DNA of 11,534 nt from Treponema sp. (GTDB lineage Bacteria > Spirochaetota > Spirochaetia > Treponematales > Breznakiellaceae), in contig JAIRLK010000087.1 in the NCBI GenBank assembly GCA_031259515.1, forward strand, positions 1 through 11,534, read 5' to 3'. The notes below the pieces were generated by a model that ran no database searches, had not been told where the DNA came from, and saw nothing but the letters and a program-made list of their open reading frames with translations. Shown here piece by piece: positions 1-6,258 of the stretch. The position numbers and the translations under genes are program-made. Each line of letters begins with the position of its first letter. Positions within the stretch are counted from its first letter, which is position 1.

Positions 1-106
1 GCAAAAAATCCCGATTAACGGGCTCCTTTGGGAGCCTGCATGGTATAAAAATGCACAATAGTGCATTTTTATTCAATATTTGCGCTGAAGCGCAACAGCC
101 TCCTAG
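1..106. repeat. Multi-hairpin intergenic repeat, copy 1 (cut by window edge)
   Basis: A run of adjacent palindromes. CCCG (10-13) pairs with CGGG (19-22). GGCTCC (21-26) pairs with GGAGCC (31-36), an alternative partly overlapping the first. AAAAATGCAC (47-56) pairs perfectly with 61-70 around an AATA loop. TGCGC (81-85) pairs with GCGCA (90-94). The right end, read on the minus strand, is CTAGGAGGCTGTTGC (92-106). The same order of hairpins and a similar end occur at 5984-6142, and a similar end occurs at 10803. No coding signal fits this stretch. The left end lies outside the window. It could be a MITE or REP-like element; whether it acts as DNA or RNA is not known. Confidence 0.75.
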
Positions 107-122
107 AACACTATATATAGTG
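102..122. repeat. Palindrome CACTATATATAGTG with GTTCTAGG flank, copy 1
   Basis: On the minus strand this reads CACTATATATAGTG followed by TTCTAGG. It matches 11262-11282 at 19 of 21 positions. The two differences are the two halves of one base pair of the palindrome (A-T here, G-C there). It adjoins the terminus of the multi-hairpin repeat on one side and a decayed transposase on the other. Confidence 0.7.
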
Positions 123-131
123 GCTTTTTGC

Positions 132-389
132 TTATTGACGGACTTTTCCGACAGCCTCAACAGGTCTGTTTACGCTTCGCAGCCTGATTCGAACAAGAAC
201 CTTGTCTTTGGGCCGCGGCAGTATCGTGTTGGTCTTGAGAATCTGAAACAGACGGCATTCATGGCGGACAACATAGTCGCTGCTGACCGTGCGCTCGTAT
301 TTAAAACACATAATGTCTTTCAGGTCCGTTTAAGCCGGCGGGTTCATATATTGGTTTATCGCTTCACTATAAATTTGACGGTACGGGAA
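132..389 (-). pseudogene. Decayed transposase C-terminal fragment (ISNCY/IS1202-like)
   Basis: Reading 326 to 132 on the minus strand gives a frame beginning DLKDIMCFKYERTVSSDY, continuing through CRLFQILKTN and ending in TAA at 132-134. The pattern of an aspartate-leucine start, an ER-V-xx-DY segment, a RLFQI segment and LPRPKDKV resembles the C-terminal end of integrase-core transposases of the ISNCY/IS1202 type. Directly upstream in the same frame is a stop (330-332), preceded by residues YSEAINQYMN that may be an earlier part joined by a deletion. After LVRIRLR the sequence no longer looks like a transposase and runs into the repeat region, so the fragment is truncated at both ends and cannot be functional. 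It lies downstream of gltS on the same strand. The family call is from memory of motifs, not a search. Confidence 0.6.
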
Positions 390-418
390 ATCATGTTGTG
401 TATCTTGATCGGTGACAA

Positions 419-436
419 GGGGGCAAAGCCGCCCCC
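419..436 (-). terminator. Possible gltS terminator hairpin
   Basis: GGGGGC (419-424) and GCCCCC (431-436) form a 6-bp GC stem with a 6-base loop, five bases past the gltS stop codon. The downstream tail on the minus strand (TTGTCACC) is poor in T, so intrinsic termination is uncertain. Confidence 0.35.
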
Positions 437-440
437 CGCC

Positions 441-1736
441 TTACCGGAACAGGCCGACCATAATGGTGATAACGCTGGCGTTGGTTATGTCTACCAGGAA
501 GGAACCGACTATGGGTATTACGAAAAAGGCCTTTTCGGAAGGGCCGTATTTGCTGGTAATGGCCTGCATACAGACCAGCGCGTTCGGGGTCGCGCCAAGG
601 CCGAAACCGCACAGGCCGCTTGCCATAACCGCCGAATCGTAGTTTTTGCCGAACAGCCGGAATACCAGGAAATAGGCGATGATCAGGATGAGGCCGACCT
701 GGACTATCATCATCACCAGCAACGGTATCGCCAGGTTGATGAGCTGCCAGAGTTGGAGGGCATTGATGGCCATGGTGATGAACAGGGCCAGGGTTATATC
801 GCCGATCATGCCGATCGCCTTAGAGTCTATGATGTACTTCCCGGTCTTGTCCCCGATGTTCCGGATGACGATAGCGGCGAACATCGCCCCCACATAGGGG
901 GGCAGGGTAATACCGGCTCTCTTCAGGTAGACCGTCAGCGCCGAGCCGATACCGGTCGCCGCCAGCACCCAGGCAAGGTTCTTCATCAGGTGGGGACCCG
1001 ATACTTTATCCTCTTCATCGGCGTTGTTGTCCTGGGGCGGCATCTGCTTCATGATGCTCCCAACCTCTTCCAACAGCGCTTCCTGTTCCGTTTCGGTAGT
1101 GATGATAGGGGGCGCCTCCCTGGCGGCGTTCGGGGTTTTGAGCTTATAGAACTTGATGAGCCACTCCCCCAACGGGCCCCCTGCCAGGGAACCGGCGACC
1201 ATGCCGAAGGTGGCGCAGGCGATGCCGGCGCTCAGGGCGCCCTGTACGCCGAACTCATCCTCGAATAAGGCGCCGAAAGCGCCCGCAGTACCCAGTCCGC
1301 CTATCATCGGGATAGAGCCGCCGATTAGGCCCATAAGGGGATTCAGGCCAAAGCCTATAGCGATAGGAATGCCCGTGATGTTTTGTAGTGCCGACGTCAG
1401 GGTGGAGACGCCCCAGAAGGCAAGCACCATGAGGCCGCCTTTCAGTACCAGCTTATAGCTGGCGTTCATCCCAACGGTACAAAAGAAGCAGATCATAAAG
1501 ACCTGTTGCAGCGTACTGTCAAAAACGAATTGGACGATCCTGTTGGCCTGCAAAATCGCCGCGATGACGGCAATGATCAGCCCGCCTACCGCCGGCGCGG
1601 GAATGGATAAGCGGGATAAGAGGGGGACCTTTGACCGAATCCATACGCCGCAGTAGTACATAATGGCGCCCAGCCCCGCCGCCTGGAGGATGTCAAACTT
1701 GAGCTGTAACATCCCGTTTACAAAAACCATTTCCAT
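441..1736 (-). CDS. gltS: Sodium/glutamate symporter GltS
   Basis: A membrane carrier of the ESS (GltS) family, expected to import glutamate with sodium across the inner membrane. The 431-residue protein shows the two inverted halves of the family. The first contains IPAPAVGGL (about 45-53) and the pore-type segment GGSIPMIGGLGT (about 139-150). The second contains CGFGLGATPNAL (about 376-387) followed by SKYGPSEKAF. The halves are separated by a long charged loop (about 200-250, rich in E, D and Q), which makes it somewhat longer than the roughly 400-residue E. coli protein. I chose the ATG at 1736 because GGGGAGG lies 6 bases upstream; a start at 1805 in the same frame has no such site. The canonical GGHGT is GGLGT here. 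It is divergent from the TAXI binding protein at 2038, with shared AT-rich repeats between them. Glutamate specificity is a family inference. Confidence 0.9.
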   Translation of the reverse strand: MEMVFVNGMLQLKFDILQAAGLGAIMYYCGVWIRSKVPLLSRLSIPAPAVGGLIIAVIAAILQANRIVQFVFDSTLQQVFMICFFCTVGMNASYKLVLKGGLMVLAFWGVSTLTSALQNITGIPIAIGFGLNPLMGLIGGSIPMIGGLGTAGAFGALFEDEFGVQGALSAGIACATFGMVAGSLAGGPLGEWLIKFYKLKTPNAAREAPPIITTETEQEALLEEVGSIMKQMPPQDNNADEEDKVSGPHLMKNLAWVLAATGIGSALTVYLKRAGITLPPYVGAMFAAIVIRNIGDKTGKYIIDSKAIGMIGDITLALFITMAINALQLWQLINLAIPLLVMMIVQVGLILIIAYFLVFRLFGKNYDSAVMASGLCGFGLGATPNALVCMQAITSKYGPSEKAFFVIPIVGSFLVDITNASVITIMVGLFR

Positions 1737-1769
1737 AAGAACCTCCCCTGTAAATAGGTATACCAAACC

Positions 1770-1826
1770 AAAATTGTTATATATCTGCCTTGCATCAATA
1801 GGCATACAGCAAAAATTGTATATATC
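1770..1826. promoter_or_regulatory. Pair of direct repeats in gltS upstream region
   Basis: AAAATTGTTATATATC (1770-1785) and AAAAATTGTATATATC (1811-1826) are near-identical direct repeats with starts 41 bases apart, about four helical turns. They lie 34 and 75 bases before the chosen gltS start. This is compatible with binding sites for a regulator. The AT-rich content means chance similarity is possible, and I find no convincing -35/-10 pair for gltS. Confidence 0.35.
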
Positions 1827-1830
1827 AAGG

Positions 1831-1881
1831 CTGTTCCAAAACCGTGCGCGTTTATCGCACAGTCAATTAGTTTTGGAACAG
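1831..1881. repeat. 12-bp inverted repeat with inner hairpin
   Basis: CTGTTCCAAAAC (1831-1842) pairs perfectly with GTTTTGGAACAG (1870-1881). Inside, GTGCG (1844-1848) pairs with CGCAC (1856-1860) around a 7-base loop, leaving nine bases unpaired. On the minus strand the outer end reads GAGCCTGTTCC, resembling the GAGCCTGTTAC end of the multi-hairpin repeat at 5984. It sits between two divergent genes, so it is not a simple 3' terminator of either. It may be a small mobile or REP-like element. Confidence 0.7.
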
Positions 1882-1951
1882 GCTCTATCTACCATTATAA
1901 CATTAGGTTTAAAATTCTGCATAGCAAAATCAAAGGGTTTCTCAAAATAAA

Positions 1952-1980
1952 TTGCGTTTTTTCAAAAGCCGTTTTATACT
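1952..1980 (+). promoter_or_regulatory. Candidate promoter of the TAXI gene
   Basis: TATACT (1975-1980) is a good -10 box. TTGCGT (1952-1957) lies exactly 17 bases upstream as a weak -35 box, preceded by an A/T-rich stretch. The start of transcription would fall near 1987, leaving a leader of about 50 bases. Confidence 0.4.
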
Positions 1981-1987
1981 TTTCTGA

Positions 1988-2007
1988 TATATACCTTTAT
2001 ATACCTT
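1988..2007 (+). promoter_or_regulatory. Tandem TATATACCTT operator-like repeat
   Basis: TATATACCTT occurs twice back to back (1988-1997 and 1998-2007), so the copies are one helical turn apart, and a partial third copy (GATATAC) follows at 2011. The pair begins where transcription from the candidate promoter at 1952-1980 would start, a usual place for a repressor site. No regulator gene is adjacent. Confidence 0.35.
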
Positions 2008-2037
2008 TTGGATATACGTTGTTAAAGGAGCTGTTTT

Positions 2038-3000
2038 ATGGAAACAATGCGAAAAACCGGTATCGTCCTTGCTCTGGCTCTCTGTCTTGGCCTATATGCG
2101 GGGTGTGAGAAGAAAGCTCCGCCCCTTACCGCCATGAGGCTGGCAACCGGCGGCAGTACCGGGACCTACTATGCCTATGGGACCGCCCTGGGACGGGTCT
2201 TCGAGGAACGCCTGGGATTGCGGGTTGTTGTTCAGACCACCGCCGCTGCGGTTGCTAATATCGCGCTTGTCCAGTCGGGAAGCGCCGACTTTGCCTTTGT
2301 CCAAAACGACGTGATGACCTACGCCTATAACGGGACGGACATCTTTTCCGCCGAGGGCGCGCAAAAGGATTTTTCCGCAGTCGCGGGGCTGTATCCCGAG
2401 GTGTGCCACATCGTCGCGGCGGGGGGCGTCGCCGGTATTGCCGGTTTGAAGGGCCTGCGGGTATCGGTGGGGGAGGGCGGAAGCGGTACGGCCCTGAACG
2501 CCGCCCAGATTCTTGCGGCCTACGGCATGTCCTTCGCCGATATAAAGCGGGAGAACCTCAATTTCGGCGATTCCGCCAAGGCCCTGGCTGCGGGGGAGAT
2601 CGACGCGTTCTTCTGTACCGCCGGAACGCCCACTCCCGCGCTGGTGGAACTCGCTTCCTCCGTCCCGATACGGATCCTCCCTATAAGCGAGGCCCGGAGA
2701 AAACTCTTAGTGTCCGAGTATCCCTATTACACGGCCCATACCGTTCCGGCGGGAACATATCCCGGCGTTGAGGAAGACGTGAACACTCTCGCTGTGCAGG
2801 CGACCCTGGTGGTAAACAACACCATTCAGGCCGATGATGTGTACAAGGTAACCCGGGCCCTGTTTGAAGGAAAAGCGGAAATCAGCGCCGCCCATCCCAA
2901 GGGGGCGGAACTCAGTCTTGAGTCCGCAATATTGGGAATCCCGGTTCCGTTTCATCCCGGCGCGTTAAAGTATTACCGGGAGAAAGGGGCGCTGAAATAG
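2038..3000 (+). CDS. TAXI-family TRAP-type solute-binding lipoprotein
   Basis: A 320-residue extracytoplasmic solute-binding protein of the TAXI family. The N-terminus is basic, then hydrophobic, ending in LYAGC with Cys23, a spirochete-type lipobox, so it is probably a lipid-anchored periplasmic protein. The mature part starts MRLATGGSTGTYYAYG, the hallmark ligand-binding opening of the family, and continues with VQSGSADFAFVQND, GLRVSVGEGGSGT (about 144-156) and EIDAFFCTAGTP. The full family length is present. AAAGGAG (2024-2030) lies 7 bases before the chosen ATG; the ATG at 2047 is less well placed. TAXI proteins normally work with a fused TRAP permease, but none is encoded nearby, so this is an orphan. 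A Thermus TAXI protein is known to bind glutamate, which makes the divergent gltS neighbour suggestive. The ligand here is unknown. Confidence 0.9.
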   Translation: METMRKTGIVLALALCLGLYAGCEKKAPPLTAMRLATGGSTGTYYAYGTALGRVFEERLGLRVVVQTTAAAVANIALVQSGSADFAFVQNDVMTYAYNGTDIFSAEGAQKDFSAVAGLYPEVCHIVAAGGVAGIAGLKGLRVSVGEGGSGTALNAAQILAAYGMSFADIKRENLNFGDSAKALAAGEIDAFFCTAGTPTPALVELASSVPIRILPISEARRKLLVSEYPYYTAHTVPAGTYPGVEEDVNTLAVQATLVVNNTIQADDVYKVTRALFEGKAEISAAHPKGAELSLESAILGIPVPFHPGALKYYREKGALK

Positions 3001-3075
3001 CGGCTCCAAAGGCGGCATCCGCGCCGTCATCCGTCTCAGGGGCGGCAGGGCAGGGTCCTGCGGGACTCGTTGTGT

Positions 3076-3100
3076 ACGTCAGAAATGCCTGATTTCACGT
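3076..3100. terminator. Imperfect hairpin between convergent genes
   Basis: ACGT and GAAAT (3076-3086, with a 2-base bulge) pair with ATTTC and ACGT (3092-3100). It lies between the TAXI gene and the convergent H-domain gene and overlaps the end of the latter. It could serve as a weak bidirectional terminator, but no run of T follows. Confidence 0.2.
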
Positions 3101-4009
3101 ATTTCGAGGCTCCGTGTGGTGACAGAAGTCAGAAAGGTTGAGGGTCTGGTCGTAATAGGCGAATAGATCGAAGACCGCGTTTATATCCGGCGTTTCGCCG
3201 TGATTAAGGAAATTGGGCGCTCCGCATGTCCGGCGTGTTCCGACTCCTGAACCGTTGGCGCAGCCGCCCGTGCAGGCGTAGGGTTCAAAGATCACGGCGT
3301 GATTTCGTGAATCCAGGAAATCCCGGTTATTCACCAGGTAGGATGCCGCGTTTGCCCGGCCCTGTTCGGTGCGGCGCCTGATATTCGGAACCAGCGCCGC
3401 CAAAGCCGTGCTGATTTCCCCAAAGGCCGCCAAGGTCAGCCCTCTGGCGCAGCAATCGGCGGCCTCCAGGGGGCGGGCTTCATAGCGGCGTATATCGACC
3501 GCTTCCGCAGCAAGCCAGGCGTTCAACCGGTCTATGGTGATATTATACCGGACAAGCTCCTCCTGGTTTTTTGTGGTAAATTCATTCTTTTTTAAGCGGC
3601 ACGGCGAAAGAAACGCCAGGGGTTCTTCCACCAGGCGGTATGTTTTCAGATACCGGGCCGCACAGAGCAGGGGACTGAAAACGGGACAGAGATATGCGGC
3701 GTACACCCGGTGATGTTCCGTAATATACTGGTTCATCCCGATACAGGCGGAGGTAATCAATTTTATTTTGGGGTTCTCTTTAAGAATTCGGTAATAGGCC
3801 CACACCGTAATATCCGCGTAGGGCAGGACAGGATAAAAAGCCCGCGCTCCCAGGGAATGTAAATAGCCTAGAATATGGGGAAACTGTTCAATAACCAACG
3901 GGGCCGCCGGGGCGATTAACATACGGACCGGAAGACCCGCCTTCAGGTCCCGCAAGAAGCGGGGTAAATCATCGTTCACCTTATGGGGAAGCGAAGCCGT
4001 ATAATCCAA
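3095..4009 (-). CDS. Stand-alone [FeFe]-hydrogenase H-domain protein, putative H2 sensor type
   Basis: A 304-residue protein resembling the large-subunit catalytic domain of [FeFe] hydrogenases. The H-cluster cysteines are recognisable: TSAC (Cys89), SPCRLKKNE (Cys137) and EPYACTGGC (Cys246, Cys250). The family opening (KAGLPVRMLIAPAAP) is at 24-37. The tail ending near DLFAYYDQTL matches the end of the domain. There are no N-terminal ferredoxin-like clusters and no PAS or kinase domain. In catalytic enzymes the first motif is TSCC; here the first Cys, the proton-relay residue, is Ala88. The usual MPC is SPC. Both changes fit the putatively sensory subgroup, so regulation rather than bulk H2 turnover is likely. 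The start is weak: TTG at 4009, without a clear ribosome site and with an in-frame stop 12 bases upstream. It is downstream of comF on the same strand. Confidence 0.75.
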   Translation of the reverse strand: MDYTASLPHKVNDDLPRFLRDLKAGLPVRMLIAPAAPLVIEQFPHILGYLHSLGARAFYPVLPYADITVWAYYRILKENPKIKLITSACIGMNQYITEHHRVYAAYLCPVFSPLLCAARYLKTYRLVEEPLAFLSPCRLKKNEFTTKNQEELVRYNITIDRLNAWLAAEAVDIRRYEARPLEAADCCARGLTLAAFGEISTALAALVPNIRRRTEQGRANAASYLVNNRDFLDSRNHAVIFEPYACTGGCANGSGVGTRRTCGAPNFLNHGETPDINAVFDLFAYYDQTLNLSDFCHHTEPRNT

Positions 4010-4036
4010 AGTAAGAAGATGTTAACATTATTACAG

Positions 4037-4066
4037 GGGACAAACAAGTCCCGCGAGGGCGCTGCC
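4037..4066 (-). terminator. Two small GC hairpins between comF and H-domain gene
   Basis: GGGAC (4037-4041) pairs with GTCCC (4048-4052). Next to it GGGC (4057-4060) pairs with GCCC (4063-4066). They lie in the 104-base gap downstream of comF. Either could end comF transcription or sit in the leader of the H-domain gene; neither is followed by a good T-run. Confidence 0.25.
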
Positions 4067-4113
4067 CCGCATTGCCTAACCAGACGTTCTCAAACAGTCC
4101 TGCCCGAAAAGGC

Positions 4114-4887
4114 CTAATCGTAAAATAAACTCACTGCATAGACCTTCTCCGCCCCGCCTTCCCTGAGGGCTTCCGCGCAAGCGTCCAGGGTGGAACCGGT
4201 GGTTATCACGTCGTCAAAGAGCAGGGCCCGGCGGGGTACGGCCTTGACGCAAATGATTCTGCCTTTCATGTTGCGCTTCCGGTCTTCCCGGTTAAGCGCT
4301 TTCTGGGTTTTCGAGGAGAGCCGTTTAAGGCAGCGGCATACCGGAAGGCAGGGGGTGGAAACGGGAGAGACCCTTTGCGGCGACCGGGCAGGGGTTCGCG
4401 TGTACTGCGGCTCCAGCCGTTTAGCGAGATAGTCCGCCTGGTCCCAGCCGGTTTTCCTGATCTTGCCCGGACGGGGAGGTACGGGGACCCATTGGAAGGA
4501 AGACGCCTCTTCGGGAGGAAACCGGGAAAGAATCTCACCCATACGGCGGGCAAAGAAGTTCCCCAACGTGCGGAAGTTGCCGAATTTGTAGGCTTTAAGG
4601 AGTTCCCGGTATTTTCCCGTGTAGGGGTAGAGCACGAAACCGCCGTCAAAATGAAAGGGTTCCCGCTCCCGGCAGGGAAGGCACAGCCCCTGTTCCGAGA
4701 TGAGAGGCCTGCCGCAGGAGGAACATCGCGGTTCCCTATCCACCGGGAACAGGGCCTGGCAACGGCGGCAAAGGCCGTACCAGGCTTCCTCCCCATCCAG
4801 AAGGGTTTGCCCACAAAGGGCGCAACCGCCGGGAAAGAGACATTCCTGGATAAAGGCAAGGGTTTGGGAAATTCGGCGCATACCCAT
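4114..4887 (-). CDS. comF: ComF-family phosphoribosyltransferase-like protein
   Basis: A cytoplasmic protein of the ComF/GntX family, which in competent bacteria takes part in DNA uptake and processing. The N-terminal part has paired cysteines typical of its zinc-binding module (CALCGQ, CRRC, CSSCGRP, CLPC). The middle has GWDQADYLAKRL in place of the usual R-G-F-NQA motif, and QKALNREDRKRNMKG, a close form of the conserved Q-x-L-x-R-x-x-R-x-x-N signature. The C-terminus has LLFDDVITTGSTLDA, the PRPP-binding loop of type I phosphoribosyltransferases. I chose the ATG at 4887 (257 residues); ATG 4881 is equally possible, and an upstream TTG at 4929 would add 14 residues that do not look like the family. 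No start has a strong ribosome site. It lies downstream of the fliS/flgN-like pair. A role in competence in this organism is not shown. Confidence 0.85.
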   Translation of the reverse strand: MGMRRISQTLAFIQECLFPGGCALCGQTLLDGEEAWYGLCRRCQALFPVDREPRCSSCGRPLISEQGLCLPCREREPFHFDGGFVLYPYTGKYRELLKAYKFGNFRTLGNFFARRMGEILSRFPPEEASSFQWVPVPPRPGKIRKTGWDQADYLAKRLEPQYTRTPARSPQRVSPVSTPCLPVCRCLKRLSSKTQKALNREDRKRNMKGRIICVKAVPRRALLFDDVITTGSTLDACAEALREGGAEKVYAVSLFYD

Positions 4888-4972
4888 GATACGGGACGAG
4901 GACGCGCCGCGCTTCAAGGGATATGACAAAAGTCAGGGACTTTCGAGGGAAATTCTCTCCGTTATGGGCACG

Positions 4973-5509
4973 TTACCCCCGGATATCCACCAGGGAAGCG
5001 GTACCTTCGTCCGAATAGACCGGACGGGCAGCCTTGTAGGGATTTTTCTTGAGGGTTTTGATTTCCTTGCGGATTTCATCCATTTGATTGACCAGGAGCG
5101 CCTTGTTACGCTCGGTCCGGGCGATGGCCTCAGTTTTCAGGTCTTCCAGGGCAGTCTTCAGGTTCGTAACCTCGGAAACCGGCGCAACGTTATCCCCGGC
5201 GCGGACGGAGGCGCTTTCGGGATAGGCGGTCCGGTACATGGCCTCCAGGGGGTCTATGACCTTTTGAATGGCGAAAATATCCGCCACGATCTGCTCTTCC
5301 AATTCAACATGAGTAAGGAGATCGCCCGCGTCGCCTTGTTCTATAAGGTCTTTCTGTTTATCCAGGACCGTCAGGTAATCCCGAAACCGGTCCCGCTGGG
5401 CTTGCAGGAGTTCCCGGAACCGCCTCAAAATCGCGACCCGCCGGGCAACTTCTTCAGAGGAAAGCTCCACTGGGGAAGCGTCAGGGCGTATTTCGGCAGA
5501 TACCGCCAT
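4973..5509 (-). CDS. flgN: FlgN-like flagellar export chaperone
   Basis: A 178-residue, charged, almost wholly helical protein without signal peptide or membrane segments. The heptad-rich stretches (about 20-70 and 110-155) predict an antiparallel helical bundle. The segment LDKQKDLIEQGD followed by LEEQIVADI resembles the FlgN family, whose members keep the hook-filament junction proteins FlgK and FlgL unfolded for export. The C-terminal NPY...VDIRG also resembles FlgN ends. The ATG at 5509 has TAGGAG upstream, and the TAG is itself the fliS stop, so the genes are separated by only 8 bases and probably translationally coupled. The link to fliS, another flagellar export chaperone, is the best support. 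Similarity is weak in this family, so another FliT- or FlgN-like role is possible. Confidence 0.65.
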   Translation of the reverse strand: MAVSAEIRPDASPVELSSEEVARRVAILRRFRELLQAQRDRFRDYLTVLDKQKDLIEQGDAGDLLTHVELEEQIVADIFAIQKVIDPLEAMYRTAYPESASVRAGDNVAPVSEVTNLKTALEDLKTEAIARTERNKALLVNQMDEIRKEIKTLKKNPYKAARPVYSDEGTASLVDIRG

Positions 5510-5517
5510 TCCCGCTC

Positions 5518-5964
5518 CTAACCGGCGATGTTAACGCCGGAAGAAGGCTGCCCCATGCCCTCCGCAACTGTTTTAGCCACGATTTCGGCCCACGCGCTCC
5601 GCAGTTCGTTGAACATATTCCGCACGGTTAGGATACGCTTTATATCCCAGGTGATGTTCGCCTCCAGAAGTTCCTTGTTAAACCAGGTATAGAGGGAAAA
5701 AAGATTCTTCGCTATATCCCCCCCCTGCTCAAAATCCAAAGAAACCATCAATTCGGTAATAATTTCCTGAGCTTTCACCATAGTTTTTCCGATTGCTTCA
5801 ATTTTCCCCGGATCTCTTTTCCCCGCTACATTCGCCTGCAAAAGGTCAAGCCCCCGGTCAAGCTGCCTCACCGCCTCATCATACAACATGATGATGAGCT
5901 GGCCTTGGCTTGCGGTTTTGATCCTCGTTTCCCGGTATGCGGATAATGCGTTTGTATATGCCAC
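5518..5964 (-). CDS. fliS: Flagellar secretion chaperone FliS
   Basis: A 148-residue cytoplasmic chaperone for flagellin, which stops it polymerising before export. The N-terminus has the family signature: AYRETRIKTASQGQLIIMLYDEAVRQLDRG (first about 40 residues), followed by helices ending in the typical LRSAWAEIV. Length and all-helical make-up fit FliS. The start is a GTG at 5964, with a G-run (GGGGG) about 6 bases upstream; no earlier ATG in frame is plausible. It begins a minus-strand cluster, followed after 8 bases by the flgN-like gene. The multi-hairpin repeat starts only about 20 bases upstream of the start codon, so any promoter lies inside or beyond the repeat. Confidence 0.93.
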   Translation of the reverse strand: MAYTNALSAYRETRIKTASQGQLIIMLYDEAVRQLDRGLDLLQANVAGKRDPGKIEAIGKTMVKAQEIITELMVSLDFEQGGDIAKNLFSLYTWFNKELLEANITWDIKRILTVRNMFNELRSAWAEIVAKTVAEGMGQPSSGVNIAG

Positions 5965-5983
5965 GTTACGCCCCCAATTCGAC

Positions 5984-6142
5984 CTAGGAGCCTGTTACAC
6001 CTGTGGATTTTTGCGGTACTTTGTACCACCGAAATCCCGATTATCGGGCTCCTGCGAACCTTTGGTTCGATAGCAGTTTGCACGATAAAAACCGCCTAAC
6101 GGCGATTTTTTGGATTTTATGCGCGAAGCGCAACAAACTGCC
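5984..6142. repeat. Multi-hairpin intergenic repeat, copy 2
   Basis: Starts with CTAGGAGCCTGTTAC (5984-5998). Hairpins follow in order. GGTAC (6015-6019) pairs with GTACC (6023-6027). CCCGA (6036-6040) pairs with TCGGG (6044-6048). CGAACC (6055-6060) pairs with GGTTCG (6064-6069). GCAGTTTG (6073-6080) pairs with CAAACTGC (6134-6141), enclosing CGCC/GGCG (6093-6104), which is flanked by A and T runs, and TGCGC/GCGCA (6120-6132). The order matches copy 1 at 1-106, although stem sequences differ. It fills most of the divergent gap between fliS and the kinase gene. Confidence 0.75.
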
Positions 6143-6145
6143 AGC

Positions 6146-6159
6146 ATGTCTTCAGACAT
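6146..6159. promoter_or_regulatory. ATGTCT/AGACAT inverted repeat upstream of kinase
   Basis: ATGTCT (6146-6151) and AGACAT (6154-6159) form a perfect dyad with a 2-base centre, about 100 bases before the kinase start and just past the repeat. It resembles a dimeric regulator site. It may equally be part of the repeat. No promoter could be placed with confidence. Confidence 0.25.
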
Positions 6160-6258
6160 ACCCTTTTCTATCGGCATCTCCATAATAAACTTAAGTTTTT
6201 TTGAAAAAGTACGGGACCTTTACCAGGAGGCTGGAGAAGGGTATAATAAAGGACAAGT

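Noticed and set aside
51..1268. Long plus-strand open frame of 405 codons
   Set aside because: It begins inside the repeat and runs antisense through gltS; the product is low-complexity and charged with no family features, while the opposite strand encodes a clear GltS.
2092..2409. 105-codon minus-strand open frame in the TAXI gene
   Set aside because: Shadow of the TAXI reading frame, without domain features or a ribosome site.
4700..5521. 273-codon plus-strand open frame across comF and the flgN-like gene
   Set aside because: It spans two genes well supported on the other strand and has no coherent protein features.
6219..6247. TTTACC and TATAAT with 17-base spacing before the kinase gene
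   Set aside because: Transcription would start about 5 bases before the ATG and cut off the AAAGGA ribosome site, so it is probably not the working promoter.
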